Below, piece by piece: positions 34,934 to 42,251 of a stretch of DNA of 42,251 nt. Below the pieces are notes generated by a model, which was not told the origin of the DNA, did no database searches, and worked only from the letters and a program-made list of their open reading frames with translations. Made by a program: the position numbers and the translations under genes. The first letter of the stretch is position 1. Each line of letters opens with the position of its first letter. The DNA lies in the NCBI RefSeq assembly GCF_000739895.2, contig NZ_BBJS01000009.1, forward strand, positions 1 to 42,251, in the 5' to 3' direction. This stretch comes from Sphingomonas paucimobilis NBRC 13935 (GTDB lineage Bacteria > Pseudomonadota > Alphaproteobacteria > Sphingomonadales > Sphingomonadaceae).

Positions 34934-35563
34934 TCAGCGTGCCTTTTCGACATAAGCGCGCGCCGACACGGCGACATCCGCCGCCGGCTTGCCCGCGCGA
35001 TAGAGATTGGAGCCCAGGCCAAAGCCGTCCGCACCGTGGGCGCGCCACTCGGCCATGTTGTCGGGGGTGATGCCGCCGACCGCCAGCACCGCGACATCGC
35101 GCGGCAGCACGGCGCGCTGCGCCTTGAGGAAGGTGGGGGAGGCGCCTTCGGCCGGGAACAGCTTCAGGCCATGTGCGCCGGCCTTCAGAGCGGCAAAGGC
35201 TTCGGACGGGGTGAAATAGCCGGGCAGCGAGATCAGCCCCTCGGCCACGCTATGCGCGATCACATCCGTATCGGTGTTGGGTGAGACGATCAGGCTGCCG
35301 CCGGCCGCCTTCACTTGGTCGACTTGGTTTGTGGTCAGCACGGTGCCCGCACCGACGATCGCCTTGTCTCCGACATGGGCGGTGATGGCGGCGATGCTGT
35401 CATACGGATCGGGCGAGTTGAGCGGCACCTCGATCAGGGTGAAGCCAGCCTCGACCAGCGCATCGGCGACGGGGATCGCCTCGGCGGGGGTCAGTCCACG
35501 CAGGATCGCGACGAGCGGGCAGGCGGCGAAGGCGGCGGCGAACCGTGCGGCTGGGTCGGTCAT
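34934..35563 (-). CDS. dgoA: 2-dehydro-3-deoxy-6-phosphogalactonate aldolase
   Basis: 209-residue class I aldolase of the KDPG/KDPGal family. It splits KDPGal into pyruvate and glyceraldehyde-3-phosphate. Expected active-site residues are R22 (LRGLTP), E45 (LIEVPLNSP) and the Schiff-base lysine K134 (GLKLFPAE), with a phosphate-binding loop VGGITPDN and a final GLGSNLY. LNSPDP and the neighbouring kinase favour the galactonate form over KDPG aldolase. The ATG overlaps the dgoK stop (ATGA), so the two are translationally coupled. Confidence 0.92.
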   Translation of the reverse strand: MTDPAARFAAAFAACPLVAILRGLTPAEAIPVADALVEAGFTLIEVPLNSPDPYDSIAAITAHVGDKAIVGAGTVLTTNQVDQVKAAGGSLIVSPNTDTDVIAHSVAEGLISLPGYFTPSEAFAALKAGAHGLKLFPAEGASPTFLKAQRAVLPRDVAVLAVGGITPDNMAEWRAHGADGFGLGSNLYRAGKPAADVAVSARAYVEKAR

Positions 35564-36459
35564 GACAAATGCTCCCGAATGGCGTGAAGGCCGGCGAGGA
35601 AACCGGCATGGCTGTCGAGCGCGACGACGCGGCCTCCGCGTTGTTCGATCCCGATGGTGTAAAGGTCGGCGAGCAAGCCGCCTGACAGGAGATAGACGGT
35701 CTGCCCCTCCATGTCGGGCACCGCACCGATGTCATTGCCGATCAGCAGCCCGCTGGCATAGGCGGCGGCGTCCTCCGCGGCGATCCGGCCGAGCAGGACG
35801 GAGGCGCGTACCCCGAACAGCGCCGCCGTCAGATCGCACGCGCCGCTGCCCCGCGACAGGCCGTCGCGGAAAGCGGGGCCGTCGGCGACGGGGCCGTCGA
35901 GCATGCCCGCAAGGATGCCGTGCCCCTTGACCAGCGCGAACAGTTCGCCCGTCATGGTGGTGGCGAAGTCGGCGATCCTGCCGCCTTGGGTATGGACCCA
36001 TTTATTGTGCGTGCCCGGCTGCGCGAACAACGCGTCGGCCGGGGCCAAGCCGGCGACGATTGCGCCCAGCACCTGCACCTCTTCCCCGCGCATCACATCG
36101 GCACGGGTGTCGGTCAGCAGCGAGACGCCGGGGACGATGGTGACCCGCTGTTCCTCGATCCGGGTGGCGGCACCGGCCAGCGTCGCCAGATCGGCGGGGG
36201 CGGGGACATAGGCCGCTTCGCGCCAGCCGCGGGTCGACCCGACCATGCCCGCCGCGATGATCGGCAGATCGCCCAGCCGATCGCGGATGGCCGCGATCTC
36301 CGAGGGGTACTCTCCCGCCGCCATGGCGAGCACGCCGCGGTCGTCGCGGATCGTGTCGAGCATCGTGCCATCGTTGGCGATCACATAGATTCGGCGGTTG
36401 GTCGTACCCCAGTCGATCGCAAGATAGGCGGGCGTTACGTCTGCTGGCACGGCGGGCAC
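35560..36459 (-). CDS. dgoK: 2-dehydro-3-deoxygalactonokinase
   Basis: 299 residues of the DgoK sugar-kinase family, phosphorylating KDGal with ATP. It has the N-terminal phosphate loop YLAIDWGTTNRR, GMVGSTRGW, the PGTHNKWV motif with a conserved His-Asn-Lys, and a C-terminal LLSGG. The start is GTG 36459 with AGGAGA five nt upstream; another GTG at 36450 is possible, and the longer open frame to 36762 crosses the operator region. It heads the dgoK-dgoA-galactose dehydrogenase operon and has an inverted-repeat operator candidate 24-50 nt upstream. Confidence 0.9.
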   Translation of the reverse strand: MPAVPADVTPAYLAIDWGTTNRRIYVIANDGTMLDTIRDDRGVLAMAAGEYPSEIAAIRDRLGDLPIIAAGMVGSTRGWREAAYVPAPADLATLAGAATRIEEQRVTIVPGVSLLTDTRADVMRGEEVQVLGAIVAGLAPADALFAQPGTHNKWVHTQGGRIADFATTMTGELFALVKGHGILAGMLDGPVADGPAFRDGLSRGSGACDLTAALFGVRASVLLGRIAAEDAAAYASGLLIGNDIGAVPDMEGQTVYLLSGGLLADLYTIGIEQRGGRVVALDSHAGFLAGLHAIREHLS

Positions 36460-36925
36460 GGCCTCTCCTGAAATTTTTATAAGCCGATTTGTAGGACAAT
36501 AAAATCGGCCGCGCAAGCCGGGCACAAGCGGCTTTTTGAGCGGTTTGCCGAACAACGGTGCGGCAATCGTCCAAAGCGGTGAGCGGAAAATTGCACACCA
36601 TTGACAGCATTGCATATATTGCAATGCATTATCGATAAGCTCATGCAGACTTGGGAAAGGTCGCTCTGTTGACTGCCCCGACAAAGCCGTCGAACAGCGG
36701 CTTTGGCCGGCATGGACAGCCGATAAGAGTCGGCTATGCGAATGGCTGGTACATGAAATCAAACATTTGGGTGAGGAACGGAAGGCCGGTTGCGGCCGCT
36801 TTTCCGCTCGCGTGATCGCGGCTGGCGGAAGGGCTGCGCCCGATTTTGGACATCGCGGTCATGCCGTTCGTGGCAACCATAGGTTGCTGACAGCGCGGAT
36901 GACCCCAATCGAAAAGGCGTCGAAC
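36460..36925. promoter_or_regulatory. 466-bp divergent control region between dgoK and mqo
   Basis: No gene is supported. Besides the dgoK operator candidate, the AT-rich centre has TTGCA-TATAT-TGCAA (36610-36624) followed by the perfect palindrome TTATCGATAA (36629-36638). TTGACA stands at 36601-36606 on the plus strand, but the hexamer 17 bp on (ATGCAT) is a poor -10. From 36640 to 36925 I see only ordinary GC-rich sequence and the AAAAGG site before the mqo start. Confidence 0.45.
36483..36509 (-). promoter_or_regulatory. Operator-like nested inverted repeat before dgoK
   Basis: Inner TTGT-AGG-ACAA (36489-36499) has the TTGT-N3-ACAA form bound by GntR/FadR-family repressors such as DgoR. 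It lies within an outer repeat, GCCGATTT (36483-36490) facing AAATCGGC (36502-36509). A minus-strand TATAAA at 36481-36476 would be blocked by a protein bound here. No regulator gene is in the window. Confidence 0.5.
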
Positions 36926-38650
36926 ATGCGAAGTGACGATCGAAACCAGCGGGGCCGGGCGCGTGCTCCCGAACCTGTTGGCCAGGACGGGATCACCCGG
37001 CGGGCCATGATGGGTTCCGCGCTGGCGGCGGGCACGGCTTCGGTCGCGCCGTTCGTGGCGGAGGCGGCGGCGTCCGAGCAGAAGGTCGACGTGCTGCTGA
37101 TCGGCGGCGGCATCATGAGCGCGACGCTGGGTGTGCTGCTGCGCGAACTGGAGCCCGGCTGGACGATCGAGATGGTCGAGCGGCTGGACAAGGTGGCGGA
37201 GGAAAGCTCCAACGGCTGGAACAATGCCGGCACCGGCCATTCGGCGCTGTGCGAACTTAACTATACGCCGGTCAACGAGGCCGACGGGCGGGTTGAGATC
37301 AAGAAGGCGATCGAGATCAACGAGCAGTTCCAGGTCACGCGCCAGTTCCTAAGTCACCAGCTCCGCACCGGGGTGCTGCAGAACCCCCGCAGCTTCATCA
37401 ACTCGACCCCGCACATGAACTTGGTGTGGGGCGACGAGAATGTCGCCTTCCTGCAGAAGCGCCACGCCGCGCTGCTCGCCAGCCCGCTCTTCTCCGGCAT
37501 GGAGTTCACCACCGACCCGCGCCAGATCGCGCAATGGGTGCCGCTGATGATCGAAGGGCGCAAGGGCGGGCAGAAGCTCGCCGCGACCCGGTCCCAGCTC
37601 GGCACTGATTGCGAATGGGGCGAGGTGACGCGCCAATATATCCGCTCGATGCAGGGCAAGCCCGGCGTGACGCTGACCACCGGTCACGAGGTCCGCTCGC
37701 TGGAGCGCAACAATGACGGCACGTGGCGCGTGACCGCGCGCGACATGAAGACGGGCGACAAGCGGATCATCACCGCACGCTTCGTCTTCGCCGGGGCGGG
37801 CGGTGGTGCGCTGCCCATCCTGCAGAAATCGGGTATCCCCGAAGGCGACGATTATGCCGGCTTCCCCGTCGGCGGATCGTTCTTGGTGACCGAGAATCCC
37901 GCCATCGCGCGCCGTCATCTGGCCAAGGTCTATGGCAAGGCCGCGACCGGATCGCCGCCCATGTCGGTACCGCATCTCGACACCCGTTATCTGAACGGCA
38001 AGCAGGTGCTGTTGTTCGGGCCCTTTGCGACCTTCTCGACCAAGTTCCTGAAGGAAGGTTCCTACTTCGATCTGCCCAAGTCGGTGACGCTCGACAATTT
38101 CCGGCCGATGCTGTCGGTCGGCTGGAACGAGTTCGAGCTGGTCGAATATCTGGCGGGCCAGTTGATGATGAGCCAGGAAGACCGGATGAACGCGCTCCGG
38201 GAATATTTCCCGAATGCCAAGGACGGCGATTGGCGGCTATGGCAGGCGGGCCAGCGCGTGCAGATCATCAAGCGCGATCCCGATAAGGGCGGCGTCCTGA
38301 AGCTCGGTACCGAGATCGTCGCGTCGAAGGACGGGTCGATCGCCGCGTTGCTGGGCGCCTCGCCCGGCGCCTCGACCGCGCCGTCGATCATGCTGAACCT
38401 GATCAAGAAGGTCTTCCCCGACCGGCTGGCGACCCCCGCCTGGCAGGCGAAGATCCGCGAGATCGTGCCGAGCTATGGCACCGCGCTCAATGAGGATCGC
38501 GATCTGCTGGCGCATGAATGGGCGGCGACGGCGGAGACCTTGCAACTCGCCATGGCCCCGCCGGCCGTGTCGAGCCCTGCGACCACCGAGGCCCCGCGCC
38601 CCGAGGCAACGCGGGTCAGCCCCAACCGCCATCCCGATCTGGCGCTGTAA
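36926..38650 (+). CDS. mqo: Malate:quinone oxidoreductase with a Tat-like N-terminal leader
   Basis: 574 residues. The FAD-binding Rossmann motif [16 protein letters not shown] follows a leader with R25-R26 in [15 protein letters not shown], a hydrophobic run and VAEAAA. Mqo hallmarks follow: [53 protein letters not shown] and the tail [15 protein letters not shown]. It oxidises malate to oxaloacetate and passes electrons to quinone in place of, or beside, NAD-malate dehydrogenase. Classical Mqo is a peripheral protein on the cytoplasmic face, so the leader is odd. Start ATG 36926 has AAAAGG about 9 nt upstream; ATG 36899 has no such site. It ends at a strong terminator. A Pro/Ala-rich tail follows the conserved domain. 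Confidence 0.92.
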   Translation: MRSDDRNQRGRARAPEPVGQDGITRRAMMGSALAAGTASVAPFVAEAAASEQKVDVLLIGGGIMSATLGVLLRELEPGWTIEMVERLDKVAEESSNGWNNAGTGHSALCELNYTPVNEADGRVEIKKAIEINEQFQVTRQFLSHQLRTGVLQNPRSFINSTPHMNLVWGDENVAFLQKRHAALLASPLFSGMEFTTDPRQIAQWVPLMIEGRKGGQKLAATRSQLGTDCEWGEVTRQYIRSMQGKPGVTLTTGHEVRSLERNNDGTWRVTARDMKTGDKRIITARFVFAGAGGGALPILQKSGIPEGDDYAGFPVGGSFLVTENPAIARRHLAKVYGKAATGSPPMSVPHLDTRYLNGKQVLLFGPFATFSTKFLKEGSYFDLPKSVTLDNFRPMLSVGWNEFELVEYLAGQLMMSQEDRMNALREYFPNAKDGDWRLWQAGQRVQIIKRDPDKGGVLKLGTEIVASKDGSIAALLGASPGASTAPSIMLNLIKKVFPDRLATPAWQAKIREIVPSYGTALNEDRDLLAHEWAATAETLQLAMAPPAVSSPATTEAPRPEATRVSPNRHPDLAL

Positions 38651-38670
38651 GTCGATCGGTTTCGATCACA

Positions 38671-38710
38671 AAAAAGGGCCGGTCGTGGCATTCCACGACC
38701 GGCCCTTTTT
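38671..38710. terminator. Strong bidirectional terminator between mqo and the lipoprotein gene
   Basis: A perfect 18-bp stem (AAAAAGGGCCGGTCGTGG at 38671-38688; its complement at 38693-38710) with loop CATT. There are A-tracts and T-tracts on either side, so it can stop the two converging transcripts. Confidence 0.92.
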
Positions 38711-38725
38711 CATGCAGTGGCGCGA

Positions 38726-39103
38726 TTAGCGGCGGACGTCTTCGCCGGCGCGGACCAGCGCGTTGCCGGTCGCCTGACGCGCATTGTCCGCGCCCCGCTC
38801 GATCTTGTCGCCGGCCCGGTCGAGGCCACGATCGATATTGTCGCCAGCGCGATCGGCCTGGACAGCGGCACGATCACCGGCCCGGTCAAGCTTGTCGCCC
38901 GCGCGGTCGATGGTGTTCTCTGCCGAGTTCAGCGCGCGAGCCGTCGCGGCCTCGACATCGTCCGAGGCGTTCTGGGTCGTTGCCTTGGCATCGGCGGCGA
39001 TGGCGTCGGCGGCCTGCTCCGTCTGGGTGCGGCTGTTTTCGCTGCACGCGGCCAGCGAGATCGCGGCGGCACCGGTCAGGGCGAGGATCAGGGCCTTCTT
39101 CAT
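38726..39103 (-). CDS. Small lipoprotein of 11-residue amphipathic repeats
   Basis: 125 residues. The lipobox LAAC lies at about residue 20 after MKKALILALTGAAAIS. The mature part is predicted helical throughout, Ala/Asp/Arg-rich, and contains tandem 11-mers beginning RAGD (RAGDRAAVQAD, RAGDNIDRGLD, RAGDKIERGAD), then weaker copies. Such 11-residue periodicity occurs in LEA-group 3 and apolipoprotein-like helices that lie on membranes. It probably sits in the outer or inner membrane facing the periplasm; function unknown, possibly envelope stress protection. ATG 39103 (MKKA) is clearly better than the upstream frame, which has no leader. It is divergent from the methionine operon. Confidence 0.78.
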   Translation of the reverse strand: MKKALILALTGAAAISLAACSENSRTQTEQAADAIAADAKATTQNASDDVEAATARALNSAENTIDRAGDKLDRAGDRAAVQADRAGDNIDRGLDRAGDKIERGADNARQATGNALVRAGEDVRR

Positions 39104-39192
39104 GGCAAACACTCCCGTTTCAAACATATGATCGGCGTGCCAACGCAGATTATCCGTTTCGGGTCCGTGTCGGCCGAAATCTCTTCCTTCCG

Positions 39193-39228
39193 TTGACCGC
39201 ATATAAAGATATCTTTATATCGTGATCC
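39193..39228 (+). promoter_or_regulatory. SahR-type operator: perfect 20-bp palindrome over the met operon promoter
   Basis: ATATAAAGATATCTTTATAT (39201-39220) is perfectly palindromic. TTGACC (39193-39198) and TTATAT (39215-39220) stand as -35 and -10, 16 bp apart, so a bound repressor would cover the promoter. The ATG at 39229 is only 8 nt after the palindrome with no Shine-Dalgarno sequence, which points to a leaderless or near-leaderless mRNA. Confidence 0.75.
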
Positions 39229-40191
39229 ATGGCGAATGCGCTCGAAATCTTTCGCGCTCTGGGCGATCCGACGCGGCTGCGCATATTGGCGCTGCTCCGC
39301 TCGATGGAGCTGTCCGTGGGCGAGCTGGCGCAGGTGCTCGGCCAGAGCCAGCCACGGGTCAGCCGCCATGTAAAGATCCTGGTCGACGCCGAACTGGCCG
39401 AGCGGCGCAAGGAAGGTAGCTGGGTCTTCGTCGCGCTGGGTGATCGCGACGCGGTGGAGCCGGTGATGGCGGCGCTCGACCGCTGGACGGCGGAGACGCC
39501 CGACCCCTGGGTCGTCGCCGACGTGGCGCGCCTCGCGGCGGTGCGCGCGGACCGGGCGGCCAGCGCGGCGGCGTGGTTCGAGGACCATGCCGGCGAGTGG
39601 GATGCGATCCGCTCGCTCCATGTCGCCGACAGCGAGATCGAAGAGGCGATGACGGGCGTGATCGGCGAAGGCCATCTCGGCACGCTGATCGACATCGGTA
39701 CCGGTACGGGTCGCATGTTGGAGTTGTTTGGCGATCGTGCCGACGCGGCCTTGGGCATCGACCGCTCGTCGGAGATGCTGCGACTGGCGCGGGCCAAGCT
39801 GCACGGGCGCGCCAATACCGAGTTGCGCCAGGCGGACCTCTATGCGCTTCCCATGGGCGACGGCGCGGCCGATATCGCGATCCTGCACCATGTCCTCCAC
39901 TTCGCACAGCAGCCGGGCGCGGCGATCGCCGAGGCGGCGCGGGTACTGGGGCCGGGCGGGCGGTTGTTGATCGCCGACTTCGCGCCGCACGATCGCGAGG
40001 AATTGCGGCAAAAGGCGGCGCATAGCCGTCTGGGCTTTGCCGATGAGCAGATTGCGGGCTGGTTCGGTCCCGCCGGGCTGACGCTGGCGCAGACCGAGAC
40101 GCTGGAGGGTGGCGAACTGACCGTCAAGCTCTGGCTGGGTGTGAAGAAGGGGCTTCGGCCCGTCGAGACGAATAGGGTAAAGGCGGCATGA
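39229..40191 (+). CDS. ArsR-family regulator fused to a SAM-dependent methyltransferase (SahR-like)
   Basis: 320 residues. An ArsR-type winged helix (about 1-90; FRALGDPTRLRILALL, helix-turn-helix ELAQVLGQSQPRVSRHVKIL) joins a class I methyltransferase domain (about 115-310) with motif I IDIGTGTGRML, GIDRSSEML, and LHHVLHFAQQPG. There is no obvious metal-binding Cys pair. SahR, an ArsR-family repressor of S-adenosylmethionine cycle genes that senses S-adenosylhomocysteine, is the best model. The methyltransferase-like domain would be its ligand sensor. It heads the operon (ATGA overlap with metF) behind a palindrome, so self-repression is likely. Catalytic methyltransfer is possible but unproven. 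Confidence 0.85.
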   Translation: MANALEIFRALGDPTRLRILALLRSMELSVGELAQVLGQSQPRVSRHVKILVDAELAERRKEGSWVFVALGDRDAVEPVMAALDRWTAETPDPWVVADVARLAAVRADRAASAAAWFEDHAGEWDAIRSLHVADSEIEEAMTGVIGEGHLGTLIDIGTGTGRMLELFGDRADAALGIDRSSEMLRLARAKLHGRANTELRQADLYALPMGDGAADIAILHHVLHFAQQPGAAIAEAARVLGPGGRLLIADFAPHDREELRQKAAHSRLGFADEQIAGWFGPAGLTLAQTETLEGGELTVKLWLGVKKGLRPVETNRVKAA

Positions 40192-41129
40192 CGAACACGA
40201 TCCTGACGCAGGCCGAGGCCGCGCTGGCGCATGAGGAACCGCTGTTCGCCGATGTCGGCGGCGATATCGCGGTGAGCTTCGAATTCTTCCCGCCCAAGAC
40301 GGAGAAGATGGATGCGCAGCTTTGGGACGCGATCCGCACGCTGGAGCCGCTCGATCCGCGCTTCGTCTCGGTGACCTACGGCGCCGGCGGCTCGACCCGT
40401 GAGCGGACCCATGCGACGGTGGCGCGTATCCAGCGTGAGACCACGCTGGCGGCTGCGGCGCACCTGACTTGCGTCGAGGCAACCCGCGAGGAGATCGATC
40501 AGGTCGCGCAGGAATATTGGGCGGCGGGCGTGCGGCATATCGTGGCGCTGCGCGGCGATCCTCCCGCCGAGGGCGCACGCTTCGTCAGCCATCCGGGCGG
40601 CTATGAGAATGCCGCCGATCTGGTCGCGGGGCTGAAGAAGCTGCATCCATTCGAGATTTCGGTCGCGGCCTATCCCGAATGCCATCCGGACTCGGCCGAT
40701 CAGCAGGCGGATATCGACAATCTGAAGCGCAAGATCGACGCGGGCGCGACCCGGGCGATCACGCAGTTCTTCTTCTCGCCCGAAGCCTATTTCCGCTTCC
40801 GCGATGCCGCCGCCGCGGCGGGGATCGCGGCGGAGATCGTGCCGGGCATCCTGCCGGTGTCGAACGTCGCGCAGACGCGCAAATTCGCCGGCATGTGCGG
40901 CGCCAGCATCCCCGACTGGATGGACCGTTTGTTCGAAGGGCTGGACGATCATCCCGCCGCGCGCCAGCTCGTCGCCGCGACGATCGCCGCCGAGATGTGC
41001 CGTCGCCTCTACGCGGGCGGGGTGAAGGGGTTCCACTTCTACACGCTCAACCGCGCCGAGCTGGCCTACGCCATCAGCCATATGCTGGGCGTGCGCGGCA
41101 AGAAGGCCGAGACGGTAGCGGCTGCGTAA
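40188..41129 (+). CDS. metF: 5,10-methylenetetrahydrofolate reductase
   Basis: 313-residue flavin-dependent TIM-barrel enzyme that makes 5-methyl-THF for methionine synthase. Family motifs include SFEFFPPKTEKM (with E for catalysis), VSVTYGAGGSTRERT, HLTCVEATREE, ALRGDPP, and IAGMC-like FAGMCGASIP, plus ITQFFFSPEAYFRF. FHFYTLNR sits near the C-terminus. The ATG overlaps the regulator stop by 4 nt (ATGA), showing translational coupling; the metH module follows after 57 nt. Confidence 0.95.
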   Translation: MTNTILTQAEAALAHEEPLFADVGGDIAVSFEFFPPKTEKMDAQLWDAIRTLEPLDPRFVSVTYGAGGSTRERTHATVARIQRETTLAAAAHLTCVEATREEIDQVAQEYWAAGVRHIVALRGDPPAEGARFVSHPGGYENAADLVAGLKKLHPFEISVAAYPECHPDSADQQADIDNLKRKIDAGATRAITQFFFSPEAYFRFRDAAAAAGIAAEIVPGILPVSNVAQTRKFAGMCGASIPDWMDRLFEGLDDHPAARQLVAATIAAEMCRRLYAGGVKGFHFYTLNRAELAYAISHMLGVRGKKAETVAAA

Positions 41130-41186
41130 CCTCTCCGCCCTAGACGAATGCCAATACGCCCTTCGCCGGAGGGGCAGGAGTAGACC

Positions 41187-42233
41187 ATGACCACCCGCGA
41201 CATATTCCTCGCCGAAGCCGCCACGCGCATCCTCATCACCGACGGCGCGTTCGGCACCGAGATCCAGAACTGGAAGCTGGACGAGGCGGCCTATGCGGGT
41301 ACGCTGGGCCTGACCCATGACCAGAAGGGCAATAACGACATCCTCGCGCTGACCAAGCCCGAGGTGCCCGAGGCGATTCATCGCGCCTATTTCGAGGCGG
41401 GGGCGGACATTGCCGAGACCAACACCTTCTCCGCCAACCGGATCAGCCAGGCCGATTACGGCGCGGAGCATCTGGTGCGGGAGATCAATGTCGAGAGCGC
41501 CAAGCTCGCCCGCCGCATCGCCGATGAGTTCCAGGCCAAGGACGGGCGCCCCCGCTTTGTCGCGGGCGCGATCGGGCCGACCAACAAGACGCTGTCGCTG
41601 TCGCCCGACGTCAACGATCCCGGCTATCGCGAGATCGACTTCGATTACCTCAAGGACGTGTACCGCGAACAGATCGATGCGCTGGTCGAGGGCGGGGCGG
41701 ACTTCATCCTGATCGAGACGGTGTTCGACACGCTGAACGCCAAGGCGGGGATCATGGCCACGATCGAGGCGGGCGAGGCGCTCGGCCGCGAAATCCCAAT
41801 CATGCTGTCGATGACGCTGACCGACCTGTCGGGCCGCAACCTGTCGGGCCATACCGTCGAGGCCTTCTGGCACGCGGTGCGCCACGCCAAGCCGCTGACC
41901 ATCGGACTGAACTGCTCGTTCGGGGCGGAGCAGCTTCGCCCGCACGTCAAGACGCTGTCGGAGATTTGCGACACGCTCATCATGATCTACCCCAATGCCG
42001 GGCTGCCCAACGAGCTGGGCGCCTATGACGAGGCGCCGGTGACCACCGCGGGCCTGGTCGGCGAATGGGCGGTCGAGGGGCAGGTCAATGTGCTCGGCGG
42101 CTGCTGCGGTTCGACGCCCGCGCATATCAAGGCGATCGCGGACAAGGTGAAGGGCATGAAGCCCCGCACCATCCCGACCCCGCCGGTCGTCACCCGCCTC
42201 GCCGGGCTGGAGCCGTTCACCATGGCGGCCTGA
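41187..42233 (+). CDS. metH: Methionine synthase, homocysteine-binding module (split MetH, N-terminal part)
   Basis: 348 residues covering only the homocysteine S-methyltransferase domain of MetH, against about 1200 for the full enzyme. The zinc ligands are visible as Cys in GLNCSFGAEQ and the Cys pair in LGGCCGSTPAHI, with ITDGAFGTEIQ at the N-terminus and AETNTFSANR. A normal stop at 42231-42233 shows the domain is a separate polypeptide. The folate, cobalamin and reactivation domains should be encoded next, outside the window, as in other alphaproteobacteria with a divided MetH. GGAG precedes the ATG at 41187. It follows metF in the same operon. Confidence 0.92.
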   Translation: MTTRDIFLAEAATRILITDGAFGTEIQNWKLDEAAYAGTLGLTHDQKGNNDILALTKPEVPEAIHRAYFEAGADIAETNTFSANRISQADYGAEHLVREINVESAKLARRIADEFQAKDGRPRFVAGAIGPTNKTLSLSPDVNDPGYREIDFDYLKDVYREQIDALVEGGADFILIETVFDTLNAKAGIMATIEAGEALGREIPIMLSMTLTDLSGRNLSGHTVEAFWHAVRHAKPLTIGLNCSFGAEQLRPHVKTLSEICDTLIMIYPNAGLPNELGAYDEAPVTTAGLVGEWAVEGQVNVLGGCCGSTPAHIKAIADKVKGMKPRTIPTPPVVTRLAGLEPFTMAA

Positions 42234-42238
42234 CCCTT

Positions 42239-42251
42239 ATTCCTCCCCTGT
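42239..42251. repeat. Start of a family B palindromic unit, cut by the window end
   Basis: ATTCCTCCCCTGT matches the beginning of the hairpin unit at 23741 (CCTCCCCTGTAA). The rest lies beyond the window. Confidence 0.4.

Noticed and set aside
36601..36629. TTGACA promoter for mqo
   Set aside because: The hexamer 17 bp downstream (ATGCAT) is a poor -10 and the mqo start is about 300 bp away, so the match is too weak to call.
41130..41186. Possible riboswitch between metF and metH
   Set aside because: The gap is only 57 nt, shows no SAM/SAH or cobalamin riboswitch core that I can recognise, and is explained by a short linker with a ribosome site.
39840..42125. Very long open frame antisense to the methionine operon
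   Set aside because: Its translation is Arg/Gln/His/Gly-rich without domains, as expected for a shadow frame in GC-rich coding DNA. The plus-strand genes are certain.

Overview
The window is about 42 kb of GC-rich alphaproteobacterial chromosome, most likely from Sphingomonas or a close relative. The evidence is the two large TonB-dependent receptors, several Tat-exported enzymes, a caa3-type oxidase with fused subunits I and III, a stand-alone homocysteine-binding MetH module, a De Ley-Doudoroff galactose operon, and short intergenic palindromes of a kind common in sphingomonads. I saw no rRNA, tRNA, CRISPR array, insertion sequence or phage gene. It reads as chromosomal backbone with accessory metabolic and envelope genes.

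Layout. (1) 0-9.8 kb, minus strand: a GH27 alpha-galactosidase, then a five-gene caa3 oxidase operon chained by 4-nt stop/start overlaps (coxB, fused subunit I+III, a small membrane protein, ctaG-like, triheme cytochrome c). Upstream lie tspO, a PepSY membrane protein, a doubtful 81-codon ORF and a DUF2946-like protein. (2) 10-14 kb, plus strand: a soluble multi-PAS hybrid histidine kinase, an exported probable beta-barrel protein and a HAD phosphatase. (3) 14-19.4 kb: a SleB-like cell-wall hydrolase and a TonB receptor on minus, divergent from a Tat-exported PhoD phosphatase. A PHO-box-like element lies between receptor and phosphatase.

(4) 19.4-29.2 kb is the most interesting block and looks like an envelope-charge module. 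It holds a VirJ/AcvB-type serine hydrolase, a trifunctional GH18 + NodB deacetylase + GT2 polysaccharide synthase, a PDZ protein / OmpR-type regulator / histidine kinase operon, and a divergent mprF. The family of the first gene includes enzymes that hydrolyse lysyl-phosphatidylglycerol and mprF products make aminoacyl-phosphatidylglycerol. Two near-identical inverted repeats, resembling the CusR copper box, sit in the gap between the two-component operon and mprF.

(5) 29.3-33.8 kb: a Tat-exported glycosylasparaginase divergent from a 1033-residue TonB receptor. (6) 34-36.5 kb, minus: a galactose dehydrogenase-like gene, dgoA and dgoK, with an operator-like inverted repeat before dgoK. (7) 36.9-39.1 kb: malate:quinone oxidoreductase with a Tat-like leader, a strong bidirectional terminator, and a small lipoprotein built of 11-residue repeats. 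(8) 39.2-42.2 kb, plus: an ArsR-methyltransferase fusion (SahR-like), metF and the homocysteine-binding half of metH. They are preceded by a perfect 20-bp palindrome lying on the promoter, 8 bp before the start codon, and look like a self-regulated methionine/SAM-cycle operon.
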